Shown in pieces: positions 21,189-31,440 of a DNA stretch of 64,000 nt (the first letter of the stretch is position 1; each line of letters begins with the position of its first letter). The notes beneath the pieces were generated by a model that worked only from the letters and a program-made list of their open reading frames with translations, had not been told where the DNA came from and searched no databases. This stretch comes from Umbilicaria muhlenbergii (taxonomy: Eukaryota > Ascomycota > Lecanoromycetes > Umbilicariales > Umbilicariaceae): the NCBI GenBank assembly GCA_000611775.1, contig KK106987.1, forward strand, positions 496,001 through 560,000, given 5' to 3'. Both the position numbers and the translations under genes were made by a program.

Positions 21189-24100
21189 ATGACTCATGAT
21201 ACTTGCAACATATGAATGAACTGAGAACGCCTAGTGAAGTTTCTTGATATAGAGTCAAAAGAAGAGCTACAAGTGTGAGCAGAGAGTAAATTGTTCAAGC
21301 TGACTTTCATGAAACTTGACAAAGAGGTCATCACAAAGGAGTGAGAAGAAGTTAAGAAAAAAGGTGTCCTCTGATTTAAAATGTTCTCCTTAAACACTGT
21401 TCAGAAGCAGCTGATTGCTGATGAGAAGACTGAGCTTGCCAAATACTCTGCAAGACATATTGATAAGTCAGACTGAGTCATCATTAATCATTATGCATAC
21501 TTCCTCTACTGCATCAAACAAGATAATACCACCTCTTATGACAGGATATTCTATGAGCAATGTTTAACAGACTCTGAGCTTGATGATCAGGTCTGATTAT
21601 TATTAAAATGATTCTCTTATGACCTGTCAGACTTCAGGAAGGTGACATTCAATGAGACATAAATTTTAAATGAGACCCTGAGAAAGAAGAAAGCTTGAAC
21701 AATTGCAGCAGTGACTGAGGAAGAATCTGACATGAAGAAGCTTATTGATGATGAGGAAAGAATCATATTTCAAAATGAACTCTGAGTCAAGAGTCAATCA
21801 GTATGATCTCACTTCAAGACAGAAGATGATGAGTGAGGTAACTTCAAGCTTGCTTAAATCACATGTTAATCTACCACAGAAGAAGCACTAACTGCAGAAA
21901 AATGAGTTGCTGATCAAGAGGTTGAGATGATTAATGAGACTGAGGTCATTATATCAAACGCAGGTATTGTCATTGATAACATTGAATATATGAAATTAAA
22001 ACACATCAGTCCTACACTTAAGATAACAGATCACTGATGACAACACATGATGTTGCATACTGCAGTTGACATTGTCAGCACCTGACATGATCTTGTCACT
22101 GAACTTCAGCACATATATGCAGATGATCACCTCAATGATGCACAGTTCATCACCTGAGAGAATGAAGTACAAAAGATGATGAAAAAGAATAACATCTCAT
22201 ACAGTGACTTTGATGAGACAGCTGCTGTGAAGTTTGATGAACAACAAAGTTGACTTAACAATGAATGCTATCAGTGAGAGGATGTTGCTGAGGCCTGTGT
22301 CAACCTTAACATTGTCAACCTCAGCTGATCATGACTAGAGGGTATGCCCTTTGCCTGTCAGCTTCAAATATGATAAGTCATGATCATTCATGCAATCATT
22401 GTCTTTCAGCTCAGTCTGCTTCATGAGTGTGTCATTGCTGACTGTGTCAGACTTGATAAAACATGAACTGTGATTGAGTATATCATATCTGTAAGTCAAG
22501 CCCTCACCCTCAACTGGCCCCCTTGGTGAAGGCTTCACTGAAGCGCTCAAGATTAACTATATTATAATGAGTCAATGCATGGTTCAAGGTTAGCCCTGAT
22601 GATCAGGAGGCCGTGAAGCCTACAATCATCATCATATCACTCAACCTCATTGATCAGTGAATTGAGGAGATTGCCTGAGTCACTTCAGGTCTTAAGATCT
22701 GAAAATATTAAGAAGATGTCAAGTCACAGTTAAAAGATTTACTCAACATCATTTTTTAAACACTGATCAAGAACCATCACCTGTTTAGTGATAATGACAG
22801 CAATGAGAAGAATGTAATCATCATGATATATCAGACCTGAGCAGCAAGACATGAGGTTCAAGATCAGCAGAGTTGATGTCTTCAGAACAGTTACTTCAAG
22901 ACTGCAATTAAGAGCAAAATGCAGGAATATGACCTGAACTGGTCACATGATCTGCATGATCAATTCAACATCATCATTCTGAATGAAGCACACGTCATCA
23001 AAAATGATAAGATTCAGCTCAATACTTCATTATCTTGATTAAAGTCATTCTACATGGCATTAAGTGCGTTTATGACTATGGCTGAAGCTTGAGATTTCAG
23101 TGACTATCATAAGCTATTGAAACCCATTAACGCTGAGTCTCTATGGTCATCAGTCAAGCTTATTGAGTATGAACTTGACTCTGACATTAATCTTAACACC
23201 TTCAACCCTTATGATCTGTCAGCTGAACATGCTGCAACAGTTCTACAATTGACTATGTGTGCAGCAAAGCAATGAATTTATTCACTTCATATATCAACAT
23301 CAATCACTGAAGCCCGTCTGCAAAAGTTGTGAACTGAGTGCATACTTCAGTGCACTCATGCTTTCAAAATTCTGTTCAATAACTCAAAGATCATTGAAGA
23401 GAACCTTTCATGCATCAATGCTAAGATCATTAAGACTTAATACATCATTTCTGAACAAAAATTATATCAAGAACAAGCAGATCAACTTTACTGCAAGCTG
23501 ATCTACTCTGATCAAAAGACTCATCAATCAAAGTGAAGCTTCCTCACACTGTGCAAGATATTCTTATGTTGTATTTAAGTTTACTTCTTGCACATTGAGC
23601 ACATGATTAAAGCCTCAACAATGTGATGATGAGTGACTGACCTCATCTTTATTTGATGATGGCTGAAAGAAATTTTCAAGAAGGTATCAGACTTTGAGCT
23701 TTTTTCACAGAATGATTGACTTAAGCTTCTCATCATGTTGTGCTGTGATTTTTTCAAGCTTCAGATCACGTTGATCCTCCTGACTGATGTTGTTGTTCAT
23801 GATCAACAGAAAGTAATTGTATGATGCATGTATCCTGTCACTCAATTGCTACTGTATGATGCATTGCAGCTTGCTGAAGTTAACTGTATCATCTTTTACG
23901 CTGAGATGTCATCAGATGAGTGATTCAAGGTGATCTCAACCTTTAATGACAGTGACAAAACTGACATGATCTTCATTAAGTCTTACATGATCAGCTCCTG
24001 TGAGCTTAATCTACAAAAGTGATGTTGAAATGTTGTTAACTTCAACACCTCACTGAGTGATTCAATGACCATGCAAGCTGTCAGCTGTGCACGCTGAATG

Positions 24101-24493
24101 AGGAACTCAAGCAAGGTCATCAATGTTTTTGATATTCATAATAAAAATACATTCAATGATCATCTTGTTAAGAACAATATTTGCAAGTCTTTCCTCACTG
24201 TGATGACTGAACTGAACAAACAGTTGTTCAATGATCATGATGAAGGATGAGATATGAAGGCTTATGATGATGACCTTGACCTTGAAGACTTTCTCATATA
24301 CAATGAGGAGCTATATCAGGAGAATGCATCTGAGGTACAAGAAAAGCTGAATCTCAAGCATGTGAAAACTGAGAACATCCTTTGATGAATCATCAAGTTC
24401 ATCAAGGATGAGCATGTTGTCATGAGTTCTGATTCTGAGTCTGAAGTGGCAGGAGAGGAGATTAAGGATGACAGTGATTCTTCTGAGATTTAA
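21189..24493 (+). pseudogene. SNF2-family DNA helicase/ATPase of the transposon
   Basis: About 1,070 codons after removing a likely intron. An N-terminal helical region runs from ATG 21,189 to about 22,300. Helicase motif I reads VIADCVRLDKTW (22,430-22,470; the family has GLGKT). Next is a GT-AG intron (22,491-22,588, GTAAGT...CAAG, phase 0), then KPTIIIISLNLIDQW (Ia). Motif II reads IILNEAHVIKND (22,975-23,010; the family has DEAH/DEGH). The C-terminal lobe has KVIVWCMYPV, CELNLQKW and the motif VI-like SMTMQAVSCARWMRN (about 24,060-24,110). An acidic tail ends at TAA 24,491. Stops are mainly TGA at Trp sites and motifs I and II are damaged, so it is inactive. SNF2 ATPases translocate on DNA; here it may open chromatin or act with the transposase. 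Confidence 0.75.
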
Positions 24494-25351
24494 TGAAGAC
24501 TTCATCAGGGCAGCTTTCAATGATATGTAGACTCCTTGATGTTATTGAGGCTTGATGCTAACTAGTCAGTGATTAAAGGCATTACATGCTCATCACATGT
24601 ACAGTAGTGCCTGATTTCTCCTTGATGATTTCATGTTTCCCTCAGTGATTTCATATTCCTCTCTGTGATTTCCTCTTTATGAGTTTCACAGCAGTTTTCA
24701 TGGTTTCTTCTGTGATTGATGATTGGCAGTTGGCGGTTGGCGGTTCTCAGCAGTTGTCATGATTAGTAATATATGTAATGTGTTGCCTATGAGTGATTAG
24801 TATAGTCTTGATGAGGGGCTTGTTGATCAGGAAGCTGAAGGGGGGAAGGATCTGAAGAGTGTGTGAGGTTGATTGATCAAGGGGATCATCATGCATCACT
24901 TAATGTTCAAGTCATAAGCCTCCTATGATGATGAATCAGCTCATTACATGTAGTCATCAAATATTCAGTTCTTATGTGTACACACACTTTCTGATTTAAG
25001 CTTTTTGAGCACATTCATTTCAGGTTCAAAAACCCAAAGCTGCTCATTAAAAACTAAACAATATATTTTAAAAACTAGTTTAGAAAATTAAATAAATCAG
25101 TGTGGCTCATTGGTAATGTGAAATGTAACAGTGCTGAGTTCAAGTCTCAGATGAGTTCTGCCTTCATACATGTATCTTTTGAACAAATGAAAGATGCATG
25201 ATGAGCACTCAGCTTATCATGTTGAGCGCCTGCTACAATCAGAAATCATTAAAATTTTGCATACTTTTTTTGATGAGTCACTCACTTGTCATTTTCTTGA
25301 TTTTTATTTATTCTGCTGTCTTATAGCACCTACCCTGCTTCATCACACATC
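24494..25351. other. Spacer between helicase and transposase genes
   Basis: No coding frame is supported. It shows repeated GTGATTTC(A/C)T units at 24,620-24,720, a GGCAGTTGGCGGTTGGCGGTT triplet repeat at 24,725-24,745 that keeps CpG, a purine-rich GAAGGGGGGAAGG at 24,837, and a tRNA-like block at 25,096-25,162. The transposase promoter should lie here. Confidence 0.5.
25096..25162 (+). ncRNA. tRNA-like relic (possible SINE head)
   Basis: TGGCTCATTGGTAA resembles an A box / D arm. Thirty bases on, CTGAG-TTCAAGT-CTCAG forms a perfect 5-bp T-arm stem with the canonical 7-nt TTCAANT loop. The acceptor stem pairs poorly and the anticodon arm is not clear, so this is no working tRNA. It could be a decayed tRNA pseudogene or the head of a tRNA-derived SINE captured by the transposon. 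Confidence 0.35.
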
Positions 25352-28300
25352 ATGACTTCAAGAAATGTTAACCGTCTTGAGTGAGTGACCTGAACGCCGG
25401 CAGGAGCATATGATCATAAAGACTCACATGAACTTGACTCACATGAACTCAACTCACATGAACTCAATTCACATGAACTCAACCCACATGAGCTTGATGA
25501 CTCACATGAGCTCAATGACTCACATGAGCTCAACAACTCACATGAGCTCAACAACTCACATGAGCCTGATGATCATGAGCCTGATGATCATGAGCCTGAA
25601 CGCATAGATGATGGTATTAGTCAATTCAATAATGACAGTCAAGATGAGCAAGGGAGCAACAGGAGTAATGAGGTCTGAAGAGATCTTTATGATATTATAT
25701 GTTTCATCTTCAAAGCAACATCTACTGATGCATACAGGATGATCAGGAATATTTATATTTTAAAGTGAAACCTGCATCTTTGATGAATTATGAGTTAGAT
25801 CTCATTAATATTGAAAATCTTGATGATCTTAAAGACTTCACTCTTGATGACTCTGATGATCTTGATGACCCTGATAGATGATCAGCAGCCTCTGAAACTT
25901 CATCATTTAAAATCATTGAGACTGTTACCTTTGAATATACTCTGCCTTCAGAAGTTCTTGCCCTCAGTTTATGATGTGAGAAGTCTGAGATATTCAGAAT
26001 GAATTATACACATCTTTGAGAAGTCCTTCATATGTCACTTAACTTGATGAAGGCTTCACTGAAGTGAGTTAATTCTGAGGAGCTTGATGCAGATTCTCTT
26101 ATGCTGAACACTGACATCCTGCACCTCCCTGCCAAACTTGATATCATAAAACATCAGGTTCAATGACATCTATTAATGCTGCAGTTAATGCAGAAGTCAC
26201 TGACAGTCCTCATTAAGAAGCAATCCTCTCTACTGGCTGAAGCAAAGGACAAGAGGGGGGACATACTGAAATGAACAAGCTGACAATACTGATATGATTC
26301 ATTGAATCTGGTTACCTGAATCCTCTCCGCATATCAGCTATGAGACAAGATGCATTTTGACATGACTGAATATCAAGATGAGTCAACTGAGTTATGACAC
26401 TTCAGAGTGTGAGGTTCATTAATTCAAGCTACTTCTGATGACAATGCATATAATCAGGCCGGTGAGCTGTTGATTTCAGAGGACATCATATGATTTCAAC
26501 TTATGAAAGAATATTTCAAAGGCTGAATCACCTTCATTGACTGAGATCATAGATTCACAGCCAGGCATGTGAGTGAGGTTGTTTTTACAGTGCAGATAAT
26601 TCTAGCAGACCTCATCTTTCTTCTCTCAGCAGTGTTATTAAATCATGATGATCATGAGCTGTTTCTTATGAAGGACATATGTTTAAAACTCACATCAAAT
26701 ATGATTATTCATCACCTGAATGTGTTTCTTGACTGAAAGTTTATGAATGAGGAAATTATGTATCCTGATGACTGCTTCTACATCAGACGTGTTGTCAGCA
26801 ACAATATAATGCAAGCTTGAAATCAGCTACATTCAACTCAGGTGAAGCTGAAGGTGAATCACTTTAAGTGAGATCATGTCATCAACATCTTTTTCATGTC
26901 AATATGCTCTCTATCATTTATTCTCTTTATCAATGACTTCAGTGTACATTAAAATAATTATCAGGCCCTCAAAGCCTTCTATCTGATTTCAGTCAGTCTT
27001 TCATATGAAGAGAGATGAAAAGTGGTCAATGTTTTTTCACTTATGCTAAGCTCACATGAGGCAGACATAAGTGATGTTGTTGAGGCATTTGTCACATCAA
27101 TGCAGCAGCTTGACACGGGGTGTACTTTCAATATACATGAAGAAGATACACTGATTTGTGCATTCATCATGATCATTATTGAAGACATGCCTCAACAAGC
27201 TGACAATGAAGGATTTCTTCATCACAGTGCAAAGACAGGCTGTTGAAGCTGCTTCTGTCTCAGTGATCAACAGGTCAATCTACAGTATGACATTATAAAT
27301 CATGATTGATATCACTGAGAGACTGTAAGTTTAAGGGATGAGGCTGCTGAGTTGACTGATGCAGAGAAGATGAGATTCCTGAAGAAATATGACCTGCAGG
27401 AGCAACAATCATCAATCATGACAATGTTGACATCAGCACTTGACCTCATCATCTCATCAGAATATGACGCACCTCACTTTAAATGATGAGGTTTAAAATG
27501 AATACTACAGAGCCTGTTGTTCTCTGTCATCTTCACAAAGAAGGGGAGCTCTTCTTATCTTAAGGTCTTTCAGACATTCAGGTATCCTTCATCATGACTC
27601 AAGATTTAAAGTTTAATGTATTACATCTGATCATGATCACTTTCTGAGGCAGGTAAAGTTACAATCCTGATGCTGCTGATTCTACATAATCATGTCAATG
27701 TTAATTAATTTCATCTATCATTCCTTCATGCAGCAGACAAACACCTCAACTGCACTGACATCACACAACTTCCCCTCATGCTGCTCATAATCTGCGCTTT
27801 TTGAATCATTGCACAGTTCAATACCGCTGTTGAAAGTCAATGATATACACATTCAGACACACTACACCGCCTGATCATCAAGGCCTGAAGGTGTTATCAA
27901 CAACTGATGCATTACATGATGAAGGCTGCTGATGAAGCCTTCACTGAGACATCACCTGCAGACAGAGAAGTATTGAATGAGTCAGATGCAATCATCAATC
28001 AGTCATTATTGAAAGCTGAGGAGTCATTAGACGCTGATGAGTCATTAAACATCAGTGAGCAACTAGATGTTGAGACCTCAAGCTGATGTAAGACAAAATT
28101 CAAGTTGAAGAAGCTATTAAGTCCTCTGACATCTATATCAATCTTTACATAGCTGACTTCATGTATATAAGCCTTCTCAACATACATGCCGGCTTGCACC
28201 TAGCAGACACCGCAAGGGAGTACATCACAGTCATGAATTATAACATCCTTGCTGAGGAGCTTAAGCATAAGTACAAACTGTTTATCACCTGCTATGATAC

Positions 28301-29084
28301 CTCACTGATGAGTTATAGGGGGATAAAGGCAATGGCAGACACAGCTGCACCCTCAAACCTTATGAACTATATCTTCACCAAGGATGTTGTCAAGCAGTCT
28401 TTACAACTTGAGCTTGCAGGTGCTTGAGATCACACACACTCAGAGGTTATGAAGTGTCTGGCAGTTCTGAAGAAACACTGCCTCACTGTTCTCAACAACT
28501 TCCTTTCAGTGAGGGAGCATGAGCTTGATGAGGATGATGATGAGGAGGAGGAGAGGATTCAGACTGTAAAGAATGACAGTCATTGAAGGATCAGTTTGTC
28601 TGTCTTTAAATTTAAGCTCTCACGTCACTTCTATAGCATACATCAGATGATCAAGTCAGTCAATCTGTCACTGTAACATATCTTTCAACAACACTTGACT
28701 CAGGCCTTCAATTTGAACTACAGGCTACGTGAAGTGTGAGACATAAGATCTCAATGACTCAAATGAGCATGTTGATTGACATACACTGATCAGTGAGCAG
28801 TTTATTAACTGATAATCATGAGGATCTAGACCCCGCTCTATTCAGTCAATGTGTATGCTAATGAAGGCTTCACTAGGATAATGAATCAACAGACAGTACA
28901 CAACATGAGGAATTATATTCAAGTGAGGTATGAAGCTGACGCTCATGCTCATGATCATGATCATGATTAATACTAATATCAATACTCAACCTGAACTCAA
29001 ACCTGAACCTGAATTCAAACCAGAGCTGAAGCTGAAGCGGAGACAGGAGCAGAGGCAGAGGTGAAGGCAGAGGTGAAGGCTTAA
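25352..29084 (+). pseudogene. TNP2/KDZ-type transposase, decayed
   Basis: About 1,240 codons from ATG 25,352 (MTSRNVNRLE). An SHEL/SHEP repeat tract is followed by an acidic linker (DDSDDLDDPD, about 25,845). The core reads FILFINDFSVHWNNYQALKA (about 26,920-26,980), SLSYEERWKVVNVF, DVVEAFVTSMQQLDTG (27,070-27,118), MPQQADNEGFLHHSAKTGC (27,187-27,243), YDIINHDWYHWET, and SLLNIHAGLHLADTAREY (28,167-28,220) with MNYNILAEELKHKYK. I know these from fungal TNP2-like/KDZ transposases: the acidic DF..Y motif, DMPQQ..N.GF and the NIH.GLH..D block. There are frame changes near 25,700 and 28,085 (introns or decay) and many TGA codons. The C-terminal tail is Ala/Glu-rich and ends TAA at 29,082. Confidence 0.75.
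25425..25600 (+). repeat. 15-18 bp tandem repeats encoding SHEL units
   Basis: Eleven or so units of CACATGA(A/G)CT(C/T) spaced 15 or 18 bp, ending with three GATGATCATGAGCCT units. In the transposase frame they encode (D/N)SHEL(D/N) and DDHEP repeats. All spacings are multiples of three. Confidence 0.85.
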
Positions 29085-29399
29085 ATGATCAATGTTCACT
29101 TGACACAATGTTTTGCTTGCATATATCACAAGTGACAATACATGTTCATGATCATGAATGTTATATGTGCAGAGAGTGAGAAAAACCCTGTTCTGAATCT
29201 TCTGTTACACTGAGTAACATGAAGACAGAGCATATATGAACTGCCTGCTCTACAGAGGAGTGAAGGTTTATACTACATTGATGTGAATATGAATGAAACA
29301 TGATTGTCTCATGAGCTGAATGATGATGAGAGTTATGTATTAGAGTGTGACTGAGGAGTACATTATCTATAATCAATAAAGCTGACTTACTTTACATTG
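29085..29399. other. 3' region after the transposase gene
   Basis: About 315 bp with no supported gene. It contains CATGATCATGAA palindromic stretches and a short open frame on minus (29,376-29,161) without recognisable features. A terminator should lie here but I see no defined signal. Confidence 0.4.
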
Positions 29400-29677
29400 C
29401 AATTACATCATAACCAGTATCACTGCTACAACCGTGACTTGAAATTTCAGTGGATAAATGCTCACATAACGGTTATGGGTTGTTGCAACCAATATGGTGT
29501 TGATGTTGTAATTATAATGCAGCGGTTGCATGACAGTTGCATAGAGTTGCATATAGTTGTGCAACCTTTACATGACAGATGTGCAGCAGTTGTGAAATTA
29601 TTATGCAAAGGTTACACAACTTTATGCAATCTTATACAACTGTTATACAACTGTTATTCTTTTTACTGTACAGGCTG
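29400..29677. repeat. Right subterminal repeat cluster of the 12.5-kb transposon
   Basis: Repeats such as GGTTGCATGACAGTTGCATA, TTGTGCAACCTTTACA, GGTTACACAAC and TTATACAACTGTTATACAAC, inverted relative to the cluster at 17,207-17,330. The end of the element, CAGGCTG, is followed by TACTGTAT, the TSD partner of TACTGTAA at 17,185. Confidence 0.72.
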
Positions 29678-29685
29678 TACTGTAT

Positions 29686-30169
29686 GATGATGTTGTATTA
29701 TTCATGAACAAGGAGAGGTTTGCTGCAGTAAGTTTAACAAAGGAAGTGAAATTCTCTGACATAATATTTAAAGACAAGAGGAGGTTCTCTGTAGTATATT
29801 AAGTAAATGAGTACATGATGCTGTTATATTATTTAAAAACAAGAGGAGGTTTGCTGTTGTGTGAGTGAAATGAAGTTCTCTGACATAATATGTCAAGTGA
29901 TGAGGAAAGTGAGGTGTAAAGCTCATTATTCAGTGATGAAGCAATGACAGTGAATTATTTTAACTCTGCACATCATTCAATGAGGAATTTCTCTGAGCAT
30001 GTCATGTATGATGCTTCATAATATGATAAGTATGCTTCATTAAGTGTTATTCATAGCACGTGAAGCAATCAGGGTCATGTGATGAGAATTTAAAAAATTT
30101 TAAAAAATCTTTTATTGATTCCTTCTTGAAGGTGTTAACTTTTATCATTAATCATTAATGCTTCAACCT
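29686..30169. repeat. Three imperfect direct repeats of about 65 bp, otherwise empty
   Basis: AACAAGGAGAGGTTTGCTG (29,705), ACAAGAGGAGGTTCTCTG (29,773) and AACAAGAGGAGGTTTGCTG (29,838), each followed by a similar stretch with TCTCTGACATAATAT in the first and third. No gene is supported in the rest of this interval. Confidence 0.6.
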
Positions 30170-30825
30170 GAGCTCTCATGTGTGCATCATTATACATTTT
30201 TATGAGATCTCTTGCGCTTCTCAGATTCTTAATGTTATATCACATGTCATGTTCAGAGCTGTAGCCTTTTCATCATACAAGATATTCAGTGATTATTTTA
30301 TAATTATTGCATTCAAAGCACCTTATTCTCTTCTTGAGCAGGTGTTCAATTTCATAATGATTTAAATCATTATTTATTATCACTGACAGTAGGTGATTTG
30401 ACCTCAGCTGATTATATAAGTCAGCTGTGATTGCATCTTTCAGGTGAGTTATTGATATGATGTCATGAATTCATCAATGAGAGAGGAGATTTAATTTATA
30501 AGTTAAGTATTCAATTTTCTTGATGATTTTAAATAATTTTATGAACTGTTGTTTAATCTTCTTGTTCTGAATACCTGATATAGTGTACCCTCAGTGTAAT
30601 CATAGGTTGATCATGTTATTAACTTTAAAGAATTTTGATGTATGCCTGCTGTTGTAGTACTTCTTCATGCATATGACAGTAAAGATAATAATATTCTTTA
30701 TATTAACTGTTGTTGATCTGTATTCTGTCATTACTGTCATTGAGTTTACAGAATTAACATCTTGAATATCTCTTAAGATTGCTTTATTTGTAAGTTCACT
30801 GTTCTTGTTGATTCATAAAAGGTTA
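30170..30825 (-). mobile_element. Chromovirus (Ty3/gypsy) fragment: integrase C-terminus and chromodomain
   Basis: On the minus strand this shows the end of a Ty3/gypsy polyprotein. There is an integrase C-terminal region and, towards 30,200-30,290, a chromodomain-like stretch, as found at the C-terminus of fungal chromoviruses. It is broken and incomplete, an old copy. It is cut at 30,825 by the E3 foldback. The remainder of the element is not continuous with what follows E3, which is on the opposite strand. Confidence 0.65.
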
Positions 30826-31440
30826 CATCTGCAACTTGGCAGCCTGCTCAAAAATAAGGTTTTAGTTAATAGTACTTTATGCGCTCAGAGCACTCTCTGA
30901 GCAGTAAATGAGCTCATACAAATCTTACACTTTAAATAACTATTATACCTTCATGAATAATAAAAAACTTTTTATTGAAAAGTTTTAAATCTCTTTATTC
31001 TGTACACTTTACAAACTAAAGATTTCTTCATAAGTTTAAATTTTTGAATAACTCAACAACAACAACACATAAAAAGAAACTTTGTATAAGAAAACTCTTA
31101 AACAGCTTATTCTCTACAACTTATAAACTGAAAGTTATATCATCAGTATAAAAGCGCAATAGTTATTCAATATGCTAATATATTTATAATTAGTTAAAAG
31201 TTTTTTAATTCATAACTATTGCAAATTAAAACTTATGAAGAAATCTTTAGTTTGTAAAGTGTACAGAATAAAGAGATTTAAAACTTTTCAATAAAAAGTT
31301 TCTTATTATTCATGAAGGTATAATAGTTATTTAAAGTGTAAGATTTGTATGAGCTTATTTACTGCTCAGAGAGTGCTCTGAGCGTATAAAGTACTATTAA
31401 CTAAAACCTTATTTTTGAGCAGGCTGCCAAATTGTGAATA
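30826..31440. repeat. E3 foldback element, short symmetrical form
   Basis: A 615-bp near-palindrome. The left arm (30,826 to about 31,033, starting CATCTGCAACTTGGCAGCC) is the inverted copy of the right arm (about 31,233-31,440, ending GGCTGCCAAATTGTGAATA). Each arm holds GCTCAGAGCACTCTCTGAGC, itself an imperfect palindrome. No coding capacity, so it is a MITE-like or foldback element. The flanks are two different retroelement fragments in opposite orientation, so no target duplication can be read. Confidence 0.85.

Larger units (their letters stand above)
17193..29677 (+). mobile_element. 12.5-kb multigene DNA transposon, TNP2/KDZ-like, with SNF2 helicase
   Basis: Bounded by a 7/8-matching 8-bp TSD and by weak terminal inverted repeats (GGGCCTCTATGATAA on the left; CAGCCTGTACAGTAA as the reverse complement of the right). 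Both ends hold inverted clusters of TTGCATAACTG / TTATACAACTGTT repeats. Inside are a minus-strand gene for a Q/S/P-rich protein with acidic repeats, a plus-strand SNF2-type helicase gene and a plus-strand transposase gene whose core matches the TNP2/Kyakuja-Dileera-Zisupton group as I know it. All genes show the same decay (TGA at Trp sites, Gly to Arg/Asp/Glu), so the whole unit aged together. Family name is from recalled motifs, not a search. Confidence 0.7.

Noticed and set aside
21189-29084. Alternative genetic code with TGA = Trp
   Set aside because: TGG is also used in frame (for example in LNWSHD and ESLWSSV of the helicase). Catalytic Gly and Asp residues are lost in the same genes, and TAA stops occur where Gln is expected. 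Decay explains all of this.
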